Assembly: GCF_000153325.1 (NCBI RefSeq)
Contig: NZ_CH724142.1
Coordinates: forward strand, 353,152-417,151
DNA from: Photobacterium sp. SKA34
GTDB lineage: Bacteria; Pseudomonadota; Gammaproteobacteria; Enterobacterales; Vibrionaceae
Length of the DNA: 64,000 bases
Reading direction: 5' to 3'
In this document: one piece after another, positions 55,715-64,000 of the stretch
Position numbering within the stretch: the stretch's first letter is position 1
Layout of the letters: the number at the start of each line of letters is the position of its first letter
The notes under the pieces: generated by a model
What the model saw: the letters and a program-made list of their open reading frames with translations, nothing else
Database searches by the model: none
Told to the model about the DNA's origin: nothing
Position numbers and translations under genes: made by a program

Positions 55715-55752
55715 TAAAAAGCCGTGTTGATCATATCAACACGGCTTTTTTT
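55715..55752. terminator. Bidirectional terminator
   Basis: AAAAAGCCGTGTTGA / TCAACACGGCTTTTTT inverted repeat lies between the convergent cyclase and permease genes. Confidence 0.9.
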
Positions 55753-55763
55753 GAACTTACAAA

Positions 55764-57175
55764 TTAGATGAATAATTTTCCTGTTGCAAGTAAGTAGATG
55801 CCAAATCCTGAAATGGTAATAAGGAATAAAACAAAATAGATTTCTTTACCTATAAAAATAGGTTTATTTTGTTCTCGTTTTGCTTTGATATAGAAAAATA
55901 GACCTGGTAAATACAAAATTGCAGATAATAGCAAATGGTGTAAACCAGATGCGTATAGAAGCCAAATACCGTATACGGTTGCAAAGATACCAACCCAAAG
56001 TAAAGTGCCTCTATTTTTAGTTTTTATTGCTATTTTTAATGTATATGCAGCAACTAAAAAGTAGGGGATTAAAATCATTTCAGAAGCAATGACCAAAATG
56101 TTATTGTAGGTTCCACCTGCAAAAGTCACCGCAAATAAAGATACCTGAATACAAATAGTAGTGAGTTTTAATGAGATAACAGGAGTACCGGCTTCATTTT
56201 GTTTCTTATAAATTTTAGGGAATACATTGTTATTAGCGGCAAGGAAAGGTGCTTCTGTTGCTAACACCGTCCAGCTAAGGAAAGCACCACATACTGAAAT
56301 AAGTAAGCCACAGCCTATTAGCACGGCTCCCCACTGGCCTAAAATATGTTCTAATACTTTAGCCATTGATGGATTTTGTAACTTAGCGAGATCTGATGTG
56401 CTGATAACACCCATAGAAAGAAGCGTTACAAAAATATAGATAATAAGAGCTGTTAATAGACCGAGAATAGTTGCTCGACCGATATCTTTACGATCTCGAG
56501 CTCGTGATGAAACAACGACAGCGCCTTCAACACCAATAAATACCCATACTGTGATTAACATAGTGGATTTTACTTGATCAAGAAGATCATGTTTGGAACC
56601 AAATTCAATACCGGTAAAATCAAAAATGAATGTGTGCCATTTGAAGGCAAGCATGGTGAAGAAAATAAATAAGAAGAGCGGAACTAATTTAGCGATGGTT
56701 GTTACCATATTAATTTTTGCTGCTGTTTTAACACCTCGCAAAATTAAAAAGTAGACTAACCATAAATAATAGAAGCGCCAACAACGGACTGCCACGTATT
56801 ACCAAGTCCAAAAATGACATCATTAGGATTATCGAAAAACATGCCTAATGTGCCAAATACAATCACCAAATATGAGACATTTGCTAGCATTGCACTAAGC
56901 CAGTAACCCCATGCGGAACAAAATCCGATGTAGTCACCAAAACCAGCTTGCGCGTAGCCAAATACACCGCTATTAATTTCAGGTTTTAGAATTGAAAGGT
57001 ATTGAAATGATAGAGCGAGAAAGATCATACCAATACCGGTGATAATCCATCCAATCATTACAGCCGCTGGACTTGCAACGAGTGCCATATTTTGAGGAAG
57101 GCTAAATACGCCGGCACCAATCATTGAGCTGATCACGAGTGCTGTTAGCGCTCCTAATCCAAGCTTATTATCCAT
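55764..57175 (-). pseudogene. APC-family amino acid permease/antiporter (ArcD/AdiC-like) with a frameshift
   Basis: The N-terminal frame (57175 down to 56756) starts MDNKLGLGALTALVISSMIG followed by AGVFSLPQN, the start typical of basic amino acid/polyamine antiporters. The C-terminal frame (to 55764) carries the remaining helices, including VWVFIGVEGAVVVSSRARDR and ATEAPFLAANNNVFPKIY. The join at about 56765-56778 needs one extra base to read through (SIIYG versus FYYLWLVYFLI). An intact gene would give about 470 residues and 12 helices. Such carriers exchange arginine/ornithine or similar pairs. Confidence 0.82.
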
Positions 57176-57368
57176 TTGTAACCTAATCTTTAATTATCAT
57201 ATTAATAAGATTATATGAGCTTTTTATGTACCTAAAAACTATTATCTTAATAAAATGATCGTTTGTATGTTTATTTAGGATAGAACAGGGGGGGTTATTT
57301 AAACTTATTAACGTTAAACATATTAAAAGCACGTTAATTTAACCATTTTGTTACGATTTTAGTCCAAG

Positions 57369-57830
57369 TCAGTGCACGGTTAAATGGGTTGTTGTATTTT
57401 TATTTAGAACAAATGCCATCGCTTTTCCGTTTGTCGCTGCAGAGTTTATAAGGGGTGTATCAAACTGTTTGATTTCACCTGCAACAATAACGGCACTGCA
57501 ATTTCCCATTTCTAATGCCTTAATCATTAAATTATGTTTACTTTGATGGGCCGGTGTTTTCAACAGCAAGACTTTGTTGATGTCGATACCTGCATTTTTC
57601 AATAATGATTTATCGATTAATGCGTCATAACCTATAAACATGATCCAACGACTTTCACTATTTGCTTTTTTTAATAGTCGTAAGAAATATGCTAATTGAG
57701 TTTGCTGCTCTGCACTATAACTCACTTCAATTGGTTGTCCGACTGCGGCCGAAAGTGGTTGTTGGGTTGAATCTGCTGCAAATGTTGACTTGTATACTTG
57801 TGAAGCAGTAATTGATGAGTGGTAGTTCAT
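57369..57830 (-). CDS. sulA: SOS cell-division inhibitor SulA
   Basis: SulA binds FtsZ and stops division while DNA damage is repaired. The 153-residue protein shares the SulA core: QLAYFLRLLKKANSESRWIM, KSLLKNAGIDINKVLLLKTP, MIKALEMGNCSAVIVAGEI and NGKAMAFVLN. The N-terminus is variable, as usual. The ATG at 57830 has GAGG upstream and is preferred to a TTG five codons earlier. A near-consensus LexA box lies 34 bases before the start, so SOS control is secure by sequence. Confidence 0.85.
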   Translation of the reverse strand: MNYHSSITASQVYKSTFAADSTQQPLSAAVGQPIEVSYSAEQQTQLAYFLRLLKKANSESRWIMFIGYDALIDKSLLKNAGIDINKVLLLKTPAHQSKHNLMIKALEMGNCSAVIVAGEIKQFDTPLINSAATNGKAMAFVLNKNTTTHLTVH

Positions 57831-57863
57831 TATTGCTTTCCTCAACTAGTGGTTATACATACA

Positions 57864-57883
57864 TACTGTATGCCTATACAGTA
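57864..57883. promoter_or_regulatory. LexA (SOS) box of sulA
   Basis: TACTGTATGCCTATACAGTA matches the enterobacterial LexA consensus TACTGTATATATATACAGTA at all but three central positions and keeps the CTGT-N8-ACAG palindrome perfectly. It lies directly upstream of sulA. Confidence 0.93.
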
Positions 57884-58425
57884 GTTTTATTTATCCCTTG
57901 ATGCAAGTGTTTTTTGTGTGATCTTTTTGTCTCCTGTGTAGATTTTCATAGGGGGAGCTCGAACTAATTTTAATTTAAACTGTTGATTTTAATGTGTATA
58001 TTTAAATTATTTTATTTGTGTTATTTTATTTCATGAAAACTGAAAAATATCATTAGTTAAAATGTTGCGCTATATCACAGGTGTTTATACAGTAACTCAT
58101 ACAGTGTTTTGTACAGTGGTTAGGTTAAACTAGGCACAGTAATAAACGGTTAATTTTCTGTTTAGGCTGTCTCCAGATGATTAATCATCGTGGTTAATGG
58201 TAGTAATGAGAATAAAAGATGGCTCTGTGACACATTTATCACGGCATTGAACAATCGAAGGGTTTTCTTGTATGAGCATCACATCATCAAGCGATGGCAT
58301 TTATGTGCATCAATAAAGGCTCGTGTGTAAGTTTATAGATTAATGAGATCTAATGCGGTGGGTAGGCTACTATGCATTTACCTGATCTATAATTGCGAAT
58401 TGAATTACTATTATATTTTTAGAAA

Positions 58426-58578
58426 ATGAACCTTGGTGTGCTAACAGATATTGAAAAATGGCATTGACCATTGATTGGATCTGATGTTGAAGATGGTTAC
58501 TCATCTTCATCAATCGCACAATTAGGTTGAGTCGAAAAGCTGCGTAAATATAAAACAATAGATCCTATGGAGTGTTAA
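58426..58578 (+). pseudogene. Degenerate small reading frame with two in-frame TGA codons
   Basis: From ATG 58426 the frame reads MNLGVLTDIEKWH, TGA, PLIGSDVEDGYSSSSIAQLG, TGA, VEKLRKYKTIDPMEC, stop. The composition between the stops looks protein-like, so it may be a decayed short gene. No family is recognised and no ribosome site is clear. Confidence 0.25.
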
Positions 58579-58934
58579 TCGAAATGAGTATAATGCGGCA
58601 TTGATATGCCTTGTCGGCTTTCTTTTATCGTTGCTAAAATAAATGGGAATGAAAAATATAACTGACTGATTAATTTAAGCTATTCAACAAAACTATATTT
58701 ATCAAATACAATATAAATGTAAAATAAAACATAAAAATAGTATTAGTTTTTAATGTCTTTTAATTATATTATTTTAAATAAAGAGTATTATACGAATGTA
58801 ATGAGGTTTAATTTTTAGGACTTATAAGGATAATTTTATATGAATAAAAATAATAATTATTGAATAGAGTCGCATTGATATGATGAGAACAATAAGCACC
58901 CATTATTTAGATGCTTATATATAAAGTAATTAGA

Positions 58935-59087
58935 CTATAAACAATATGCGACAACCGCTTTTTCGTAAGTAAAGCCTGTGTCATTTTCAACCCAGCAATC
59001 AATACAACTGCCTTCTATATCATCTGTCGTAATACAGTCTTCAACAATACCGAATTTTCCATTCGTTAAGGCAACAACAATATCCAT
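58935..59087 (-). CDS. 50-residue small protein, unknown function
   Basis: The minus strand encodes a complete small ORF, MDIVVALTNGKFGIVEDCIT, then TDDIEGSCIDCWVENDTGFT, then YEKAVVAYCL. It has a good ribosome site (TTAAGGGG, about eight bases before the ATG). It is acidic, has four Cys (18, 28, 31, 49), no signal peptide and no membrane segment. The C-x2-C pair plus two others could bind a metal or form disulfides. I recognise no family. It is shorter than usual ORF cut-offs, so annotations may miss it. Confidence 0.5.
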   Translation of the reverse strand: MDIVVALTNGKFGIVEDCITTDDIEGSCIDCWVENDTGFTYEKAVVAYCL

Positions 59088-59232
59088 ATTATACCCCTTA
59101 AATAACTTATCAAAATCAATGTTTTCAACATATGTTTATCAAGTTGTATCGGTAATGGTCAATCATTTTGTTTAGTTTTCTTGATGCTGTAGGCACTAAT
59201 CTTAGTGATATGTGATTTTGAATACACATTTA

Positions 59233-59952
59233 CTAGTGGATACTTTCATAAATAGCAATAATGCCGCAGATTAAACATAAAATTAGAGCAGCGTATCGAA
59301 TTTTTTCTTTCGGTAGCGACTGGGTAGTTTTGAGTGCTAACCAATATCCAAGCCATGCACTTGGAATTAATGGAAGAGTGATCCAAAGTTTATCCAAGGA
59401 AAGAAAACCAACTGGAATTTGCGCTGCTAAAGAAACAATAGAACTAAAGACAAAGAAAGCAGATAGGTTACCACGTAATTGATTGGCTTCTTGATGTTGT
59501 AACAATATAGCCATTGGTGGTCCACCAATAGCGGAGCTTGTACCGAATAAACCAGAGAAGAAGCCAGCAATAACCATTCTACGAGGTGTAGGTTCAATCC
59601 TATAAGGCAAGACACTCACAACTACTGCAAGTAATACCAGCAAACCAATCCACAATGTTAGGACATGAGCCGAAACGTAAACGAGTAAAGCAGCACCTGC
59701 AATAGAGCCAGGTACTCGCCCTAAAATTGCCATTTTTAAAGCACCAAGTTCAATACTACTACGATGTTTTAAGGCGTTAAGTAACGAGATAAATAATGCA
59801 ATAAGGCAAATAGGGGCAGGAACATATTGTGGAGCATAAACAATTAAAATAGGAGCAGAAACAATCGCTAGACCAAAGCCGATAGCTGTTTGGACGTAAG
59901 ATCCGACAAAGATAGCTGTAATCGCAAGTAAGGTAGTAGGTTCAATAGTCAT
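59233..59952 (-). CDS. TauE/SafE family permease
   Basis: The 239-residue membrane protein has about seven helices and the TauE/SafE (DUF81) pattern: FVGSYVQTAIGFGLAIVSAP near the N-terminus and its repeat RRMVIAGFFSGLFGTSSAIG followed by GPPMAILL in the second half. The family includes exporters of sulfite, sulfoacetate and other anions. No sulfur-metabolism genes are adjacent, so the substrate is open. It is divergent from the beta-lactamase gene. The ribosome site is weak. Confidence 0.85.
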   Translation of the reverse strand: MTIEPTTLLAITAIFVGSYVQTAIGFGLAIVSAPILIVYAPQYVPAPICLIALFISLLNALKHRSSIELGALKMAILGRVPGSIAGAALLVYVSAHVLTLWIGLLVLLAVVVSVLPYRIEPTPRRMVIAGFFSGLFGTSSAIGGPPMAILLQHQEANQLRGNLSAFFVFSSIVSLAAQIPVGFLSLDKLWITLPLIPSAWLGYWLALKTTQSLPKEKIRYAALILCLICGIIAIYESIH

Positions 59953-60153
59953 TATATTTATGTAGTAGTTTAAATATGGATGGTTACATAGATTATGTAA
60001 ATACTAAATCAAACTAATACTAATAATGTATAAAGTAAAATAGTAAATGAAAATATAGGTGATTATCCAATTTTAATTAACTTTATATTGAAAACGTTAC
60101 TTTTAATAGATTTTTTTACTGATAAAATGCGAAAGCTATTATCAGAGGTGCAC

Positions 60154-61041
60154 ATGCGTTATTTATCAAAAAAAGTATCAAAACACATTATTGGTTCAGT
60201 ATTAACTGCCTTTCTGTTGGGCTTTTCTAGCGTAAGCCTAGCGGAAAACATCACGGTTAATTCAGCGATTGAACATGCTGAAAAGCAATTAGGTGCAAGA
60301 ATTGGTGTCTCAGTATTAGATGGTAAAGGAAAGCAGTTGTATGGCTATCATAGTGATCAACGTTTTCCATTAATGAGTACCTTTAAAACACTTGCTTGTG
60401 CAAAGTTGCTACATGATAACCAAATTAATAATGGCATGATGGATAAACCCTATCAGATCACCGCCGATGCAATTTTAGATTATGCGCCAGTATTTAAAGA
60501 TAAAGTCGGGACTGAAGTGTCATTAAAAGAGGCATGTTTTGCCACCATGACGACCAGTGATAATTCAGCTGCAAATTTAGTACTAAGTCACATTGGTGGC
60601 CCAGTAGGCGTAACGACATTCTTAATTAATAGTGGTGACAGCGTAACAAGATTAGATCGTATTGAACCATTACTCAATGAGGCAACACCAGGCGATAAAC
60701 GTGATACTACTACGCCTTATGCGATGAATAAAACCATTACCAATCTAGTATTAGGTAATGCTTTAAACAAGTCTTCAAAACAACAATTGAAAGACTGGAT
60801 GGAAGCAAATAAAGTCTCGAATGGTTTATTGCGATCAGTTCTACCTAAAGGGTGGGAGATTGCAGATCGCTCAGGTGCTGGTGGTCATGGCTCTCGTGGT
60901 ATTACTGCGGTGGTATGGAATGAACAAAAACAACCTTTAGTGATCAGTATTTACCTAACAGGCACTAAAGCGAGTATTCCAGAGCGTGATAAAGAAATAG
61001 CTCAGATTGGTCAGGCCATTTTGCAGCAGTTTGGTGCTTAA
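60154..61041 (+). CDS. Class A beta-lactamase, CARB/PSE-like
   Basis: The 295-residue enzyme has a signal peptide (cut near SLA/ENI) and all class A elements: S70-x-x-K73 as STFK, SDN (130-132), the omega-loop E166-x-x-L-N as EPLLNEATPGD, and RSG at the usual KTG place in the segment ADRSGAGGHGSRGITAVVW. Arg at position 234 is the hallmark of carbenicillinases (CARB/PSE), so it should hydrolyse penicillins and carbenicillin in the periplasm. The ATG at 60154 has AGAGGTG five bases upstream; two earlier in-frame ATGs lack such sites. A terminator follows. No integron or transposon elements flank it. Confidence 0.92.
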   Translation: MRYLSKKVSKHIIGSVLTAFLLGFSSVSLAENITVNSAIEHAEKQLGARIGVSVLDGKGKQLYGYHSDQRFPLMSTFKTLACAKLLHDNQINNGMMDKPYQITADAILDYAPVFKDKVGTEVSLKEACFATMTTSDNSAANLVLSHIGGPVGVTTFLINSGDSVTRLDRIEPLLNEATPGDKRDTTTPYAMNKTITNLVLGNALNKSSKQQLKDWMEANKVSNGLLRSVLPKGWEIADRSGAGGHGSRGITAVVWNEQKQPLVISIYLTGTKASIPERDKEIAQIGQAILQQFGA

Positions 61042-61054
61042 AAGCAAGAATACG

Positions 61055-61087
61055 AAAGCACAATGTAATTTATGTTGTGCTTTTTTA
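61055..61087 (+). terminator. Terminator after the beta-lactamase gene
   Basis: AAAGCACAA / TTGTGCTTTTTT stem-loop with a T run. Confidence 0.85.
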
Positions 61088-61197
61088 TCTATTGATACTG
61101 GTAACGTTTTTCCAACACTTTGTTTGCTATTTATTGCTCAGTCAATAGGATATAAAAATACGCCATAATAAACTGATGCACATAAAGGATAACGATA

Positions 61198-61740
61198 GTG
61201 AAAATTAGAGGTTTTAGTCTTATTGAACTAATTATCATCATCGTTATTGTTGGAATTATTGCTGTTTTCGTCGCCCCTAAGTTTTTAAATATCAGTAGAG
61301 ATGCTCGTATTACTTTATTAAAAGGTGTGAAGTCTTCACTGATAACGGCAAGTGATTTTGTTCATACTCGCGCCATTGTTCTTGGTGTTGAGCATGATCC
61401 CAATAAATCAGTGATAGATGCAGGTGATGTTGATATCGAAATTGTTATGGGTTATCCAACCGGACATTGGACATATAGTATGCGCTATTTACTGACTTTG
61501 AATGATGTATCGTATACCAGTGGCAGAGATACCCAATGCCAGACCGAGTGGTGTGGTTTGGGTAATCAACGTACAGTACCTAGTGGTCAAATTTCCTCAT
61601 TACCAGCAGGCAATACCACACCTAAAGTCGGTAAAATATTTCCTCGTGGCTTTAGTTATAACGATCAGTGTGGCGTTTACTTTGTAAATTATTACGATGG
61701 GGAACCACCTGTTGTCGGTATTGAAGATAAAGATTGTTAA
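61198..61740 (+). CDS. Type IV pilin-like protein (MSHA-pilin-like)
   Basis: The 180-residue protein has a short leader ending G/FSLIELI, the prepilin peptidase and N-methylation site with the conserved Glu5, followed by the hydrophobic helix IIIIVIVGIIAVFVAP. The globular part is strand-rich with two Cys pairs (QCQTEWC and the C-terminal QCG...KDC). The start is a GTG with AAGGATA upstream. It stands alone, without pilus assembly genes, so it may be a minor pilin or adhesive variant served by machinery elsewhere. Confidence 0.82.
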   Translation: MKIRGFSLIELIIIIVIVGIIAVFVAPKFLNISRDARITLLKGVKSSLITASDFVHTRAIVLGVEHDPNKSVIDAGDVDIEIVMGYPTGHWTYSMRYLLTLNDVSYTSGRDTQCQTEWCGLGNQRTVPSGQISSLPAGNTTPKVGKIFPRGFSYNDQCGVYFVNYYDGEPPVVGIEDKDC

Positions 61741-61778
61741 CCCAGTATTTGCTTTAAACAGTCTCATGGATATTTTCA

Positions 61779-62641
61779 TTAATCTCCAAGCGGCTGTCGC
61801 TCTAAGCCACCTCGATGGGCATCAAGGGCTATTTTTAACCGTCGCAGTTTATCTCTTGAACGTCGTTTGTTTTTAACCGCAATGGCCATTGAAATGACAT
61901 CAACCAGTGCCAGCATGGCATAGCGTGATGCTGATGGTTTATAAATAAAGTCTGTTTCTTGATGTTTGATTGGTAAAACTAAACTGGCCAGTCCCGCGAG
62001 TGGGGTATTATTCGGGGTAATAGCAATAATTTGTAAGCCATACTCTTTGGCTAACTGCGCGCTTTCTACTAACATTGGCGTGTAACCCGTTGATGAAATC
62101 ATTACCAAAACATCATTGTTATCGGCTGTTGCAGCTATCATTCGTGATAAAGCCCATCGTTATAAGCCACAACAGGGTAGCCTAATCTAAATAAACGGTG
62201 CTGCATTTCGAGCGCGGCAACCGTTGAACCGCCGCCCATTCCAATAGCGATGATCTGCCGAGCGTTATGTAACCAGTCTGCAGCGGTATCGATATCTTTT
62301 TCGATAATTAAACTGCGGTTAACATCTAATGACTGCTTGATTGATTCATAAATACCTTGATAACCACTTTGATCTGGTGGATCTAGAATAAATCGGTGAC
62401 CGACAGATAAACTTTGTACGAGTTTAATTTTCATGTCACGCACGTTCTTACATCCAATCGCTTTAGCAAAACGAGTAATAGAAGCTTCACTAACGTCAGC
62501 GCCTTGTGCTAATTCACTAATACTGGCATTGGCTGCGCTTTGAATGTCATCCATGATCCATTGTGCGACTTTCTTTTCTGCATCACGAAGGGCATTATAA
62601 CGCTCTGTGATTTGAGAAATAATATCGACATCTACACTCAT
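61779..62641 (-). pseudogene. MurR/RpiR family regulator split by a frameshift
   Basis: The 5' frame (62641-62138) encodes the RpiR helix-turn-helix domain (AQWIMDDIQSAANASISELA; VSEASITRFAKAIGC) and the start of the SIS domain (IIAIGMGGGSTVAALEMQHR). The 3' frame (62141-61779) carries the rest (VLVMISSTGYTPMLVESAQL). One missing base at about 62143 separates them; adding a C gives YHRMIAATADNND. The two frames overlap as ATGA, so reinitiation is possible. RpiR proteins sense phosphosugars or similar ligands; here the target is probably the adjacent deaminase gene. Confidence 0.82.
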
Positions 62642-62669
62642 ATTGTGTTCCTTTTGTTAATTAGAGCGT

Positions 62670-63778
62670 TTAAAACCACGTTTTTACCCAGTGAGTAACG
62701 CGATCGTTATCATCAGATACTGCGACAGAACGCCATTTATCAAAGGTTAGACAAGGGTGATAAGTTGAAAAGACAAGGACATCACCTACTTGTAGGTCGC
62801 AATCACTTGAAACAGAGAGAAAAGCATGTTGATCCATCACTGCCGTTGTTTTTATCTGATCAAAAGCAACAGGTTTACCATTACGATAAGCTCTTTCAAG
62901 AATAGGTAATCCTGCATCAAAAGCAGCATCACGTTTGCCAAAGCCGACAATCACTTTATTGGGCTCTGGTCGAGAAACTACATACGCCCAAAGCTCTAGT
63001 GCTGATGCTAAATCACCACCTAAATCACATGCTATTCCTTGATTTTGCGCATCAAGATAAATCCCCGTGTCATGGATAGCATAACAACCGGGACGAATAA
63101 TAGCTTCTAACTCTTGCTGCTTATTAAAACATTCAGCAACAATGTCATACCAAGCAGAGCCAGCCCCTGTAACCAATGGTATTTCTTGAATGAGCTGTTC
63201 TTGTTGTAATTGGATGGTGATTGCAATAGCACGATTGAGAAAGTCTCTAACTTTTTGCTCTGCGTTATCGCCATGAATAACCCTTCGTAGACTTCAATAC
63301 CTTTCAAGTTTAAGTGGGAGCTTTGGTGAATATGTTGAGCTAACGTCATCATTTCTTGCTCTGTACGACAACCACAGCGACCACCATCAACACCCATTTC
63401 GATGAGTATATTCAGTTTTTGCTTATGGCTGGCAAAGAAGTCTTCCAAGGCTTCAATATTGCGTTTTGAGTCGACACAACAATAAAAATTCACATCATAA
63501 TGTTTGATTAATTGTGAGATGATCATCATGTTTGTAAGACCGACTAATTGATTCGCCATAATGATATTTTTTGCGCCACTAAGTACTGCTACTTGGGCTT
63601 GAGCAGGACTTGCAATCGTGATTCCCCAGGCGCCATGTTCAAGTTGTTGGTGGAAGAAGGCTGGTGTTATGGTCGTTTTACCATGTGGTGCCAATTTCAC
63701 GTTATGTTGATTAGCAAATCGTTGCATCCACTGGAGGTTATTATCCAGTAAAGAAGCTTTGATCAGCAGGTAACGCAT
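62670..63778 (-). pseudogene. Amino acid deaminase (D-serine dehydratase-like, PLP) split by a frameshift
   Basis: The first frame encodes the PLP barrel start (WMQRFANQHNVKLAPHGKTT with the PLP lysine, GAWGITIASPAQAQVA, GVDGGRCGC). The second carries VTGAGSAWYDIV, RPGCYAIHDTGIYL and the C-terminal metal/PLP region VLVFSTYHPCLTFDKW. Restoring one base in the CCC at 63281-63283 gives EGVIHGDNAEQKV and joins the parts. The frame is also open upstream of the ATG at 63778 with TTPNFGDKS-like sequence (63833-63856) but no start codon. The original start may therefore be lost. Confidence 0.8.
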
Positions 63779-64000
63779 TTCTTCATTAATAAAGCTGTAA
63801 TACTGATTTGACTCAGTCGAAATCGGTTGCGATTTATCACCAAAATTTGGTGTTGTAAAACAGTCGTAATGATAGTTTGTATCATATATGAAGCTTTTTT
63901 ATCTATGTTGTACTTTTTCTAACATTAGTTAAATGACTAATAATTAAAGTTTAAATTTGTGGTGCGTGAGTTATGTGTTAGAAACTATCAAACTTTCATT
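63779..64000. other. Right-end region upstream of the deaminase gene
   Basis: The deaminase frame stays open to about 63920 on the minus strand without an ATG. Beyond that the sequence is AT-rich with no feature I can support. The window ends here. Confidence 0.4.

Larger units (their letters stand above)
57831..58934. other. Long gene-poor region
   Basis: Beyond the LexA box, this 1.1-kb AT-rich stretch has no gene I can support. It holds a degenerate reading frame at 58426-58578 with two TGA codons and a 39-codon frame at 58181-58300 on the minus strand without a ribosome site. A hairpin ATAAGCA / TGCTTAT is at about 58892-58918, near the 3' end of the small gene at 58935. It looks like eroded intergenic DNA. 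Confidence 0.45.

Noticed and set aside
58181..58300. 39-codon minus-strand ORF in the gene-poor region
   Set aside because: No ribosome site and no support beyond being open.
1..64000. CRISPR arrays, tRNA or rRNA genes, integrons, prophage
   Set aside because: I looked for regular repeat spacing, tRNA-like cloverleaf ends, integrase or phage structural genes and saw none.

Overview
The window is an AT-rich gammaproteobacterial chromosome segment that most resembles Vibrionaceae, probably Photobacterium. The evidence is the mix of housekeeping genes (rsuA-bcr, roxA, tapT, nagK, rhlE, sulA with a near-perfect LexA box) with families I know mainly from Vibrionaceae (DUF2913-, DUF3334- and DUF3802-like proteins, a class I HMG-CoA reductase, an AttEFGH-type ABC system, a CARB-like beta-lactamase). 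This assignment comes from reading the proteins, not from a database search. I found no rRNA, tRNA, CRISPR array, phage module or intact insertion sequence.

Layout. 0-6.9 kb: a 2OG-Fe(II) oxygenase, an outer-membrane barrel, rsuA, bcr, a GH18 chitinase-like lipoprotein and a DUF2913-like protein. 6.9-26.2 kb: an accessory block dominated by MFS exporters and AraC-type regulators. It holds a tandemly duplicated exporter beside a divergent AraC gene, a PcfJ-like protein, an AraC-MFS pair, an MFS gene translationally coupled to a cytosolic-looking M23 peptidase, an MdtD-like pump, and a NimT-like exporter divergent from an AraC gene. That last AraC gene was itself duplicated together with a now-dead class II glutamine amidotransferase, and one copy carries an IS630 transposase fossil. 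26.3-33 kb: a BCCT transporter, an SDR/DUF2867 protein, a MATE pump broken by a 13-bp tandem duplication, and roxA.

33-42.8 kb: an ABC ATPase / fused permease / AttH-like lipoprotein operon, a remnant of a GFA-type gene, then a co-directional run of HMG-CoA reductase, a K+ channel and two membrane-associated GTPases. 42.8-51.2 kb: an acyltransferase, a CheX-like DUF3334 protein, a membrane-anchored glutaredoxin, a signalling cluster (receiver-CheC-like protein, PAS-GGDEF cyclase, DUF3802-like protein, chemoreceptor) and tapT. 51.4-59.9 kb: nagK, rhlE, a frameshifted GGDEF protein, a frameshifted APC permease, sulA, a long gene-poor stretch containing an unreported-looking 50-residue ORF, and a TauE/SafE permease. 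60-64 kb: a CARB-like beta-lactamase, a lone type IV pilin-like protein, and a frameshifted RpiR regulator plus amino-acid deaminase pair.

Two themes stand out. First, exporters sit next to AraC-type sensors and grow by tandem duplication, with visible sequence homogenisation between copies. Second, five genes are split: one by a 13-bp duplication and four, all in the last 10 kb, by apparent single-base deletions. Those four could be real decay or sequencing error and need read-level checking.
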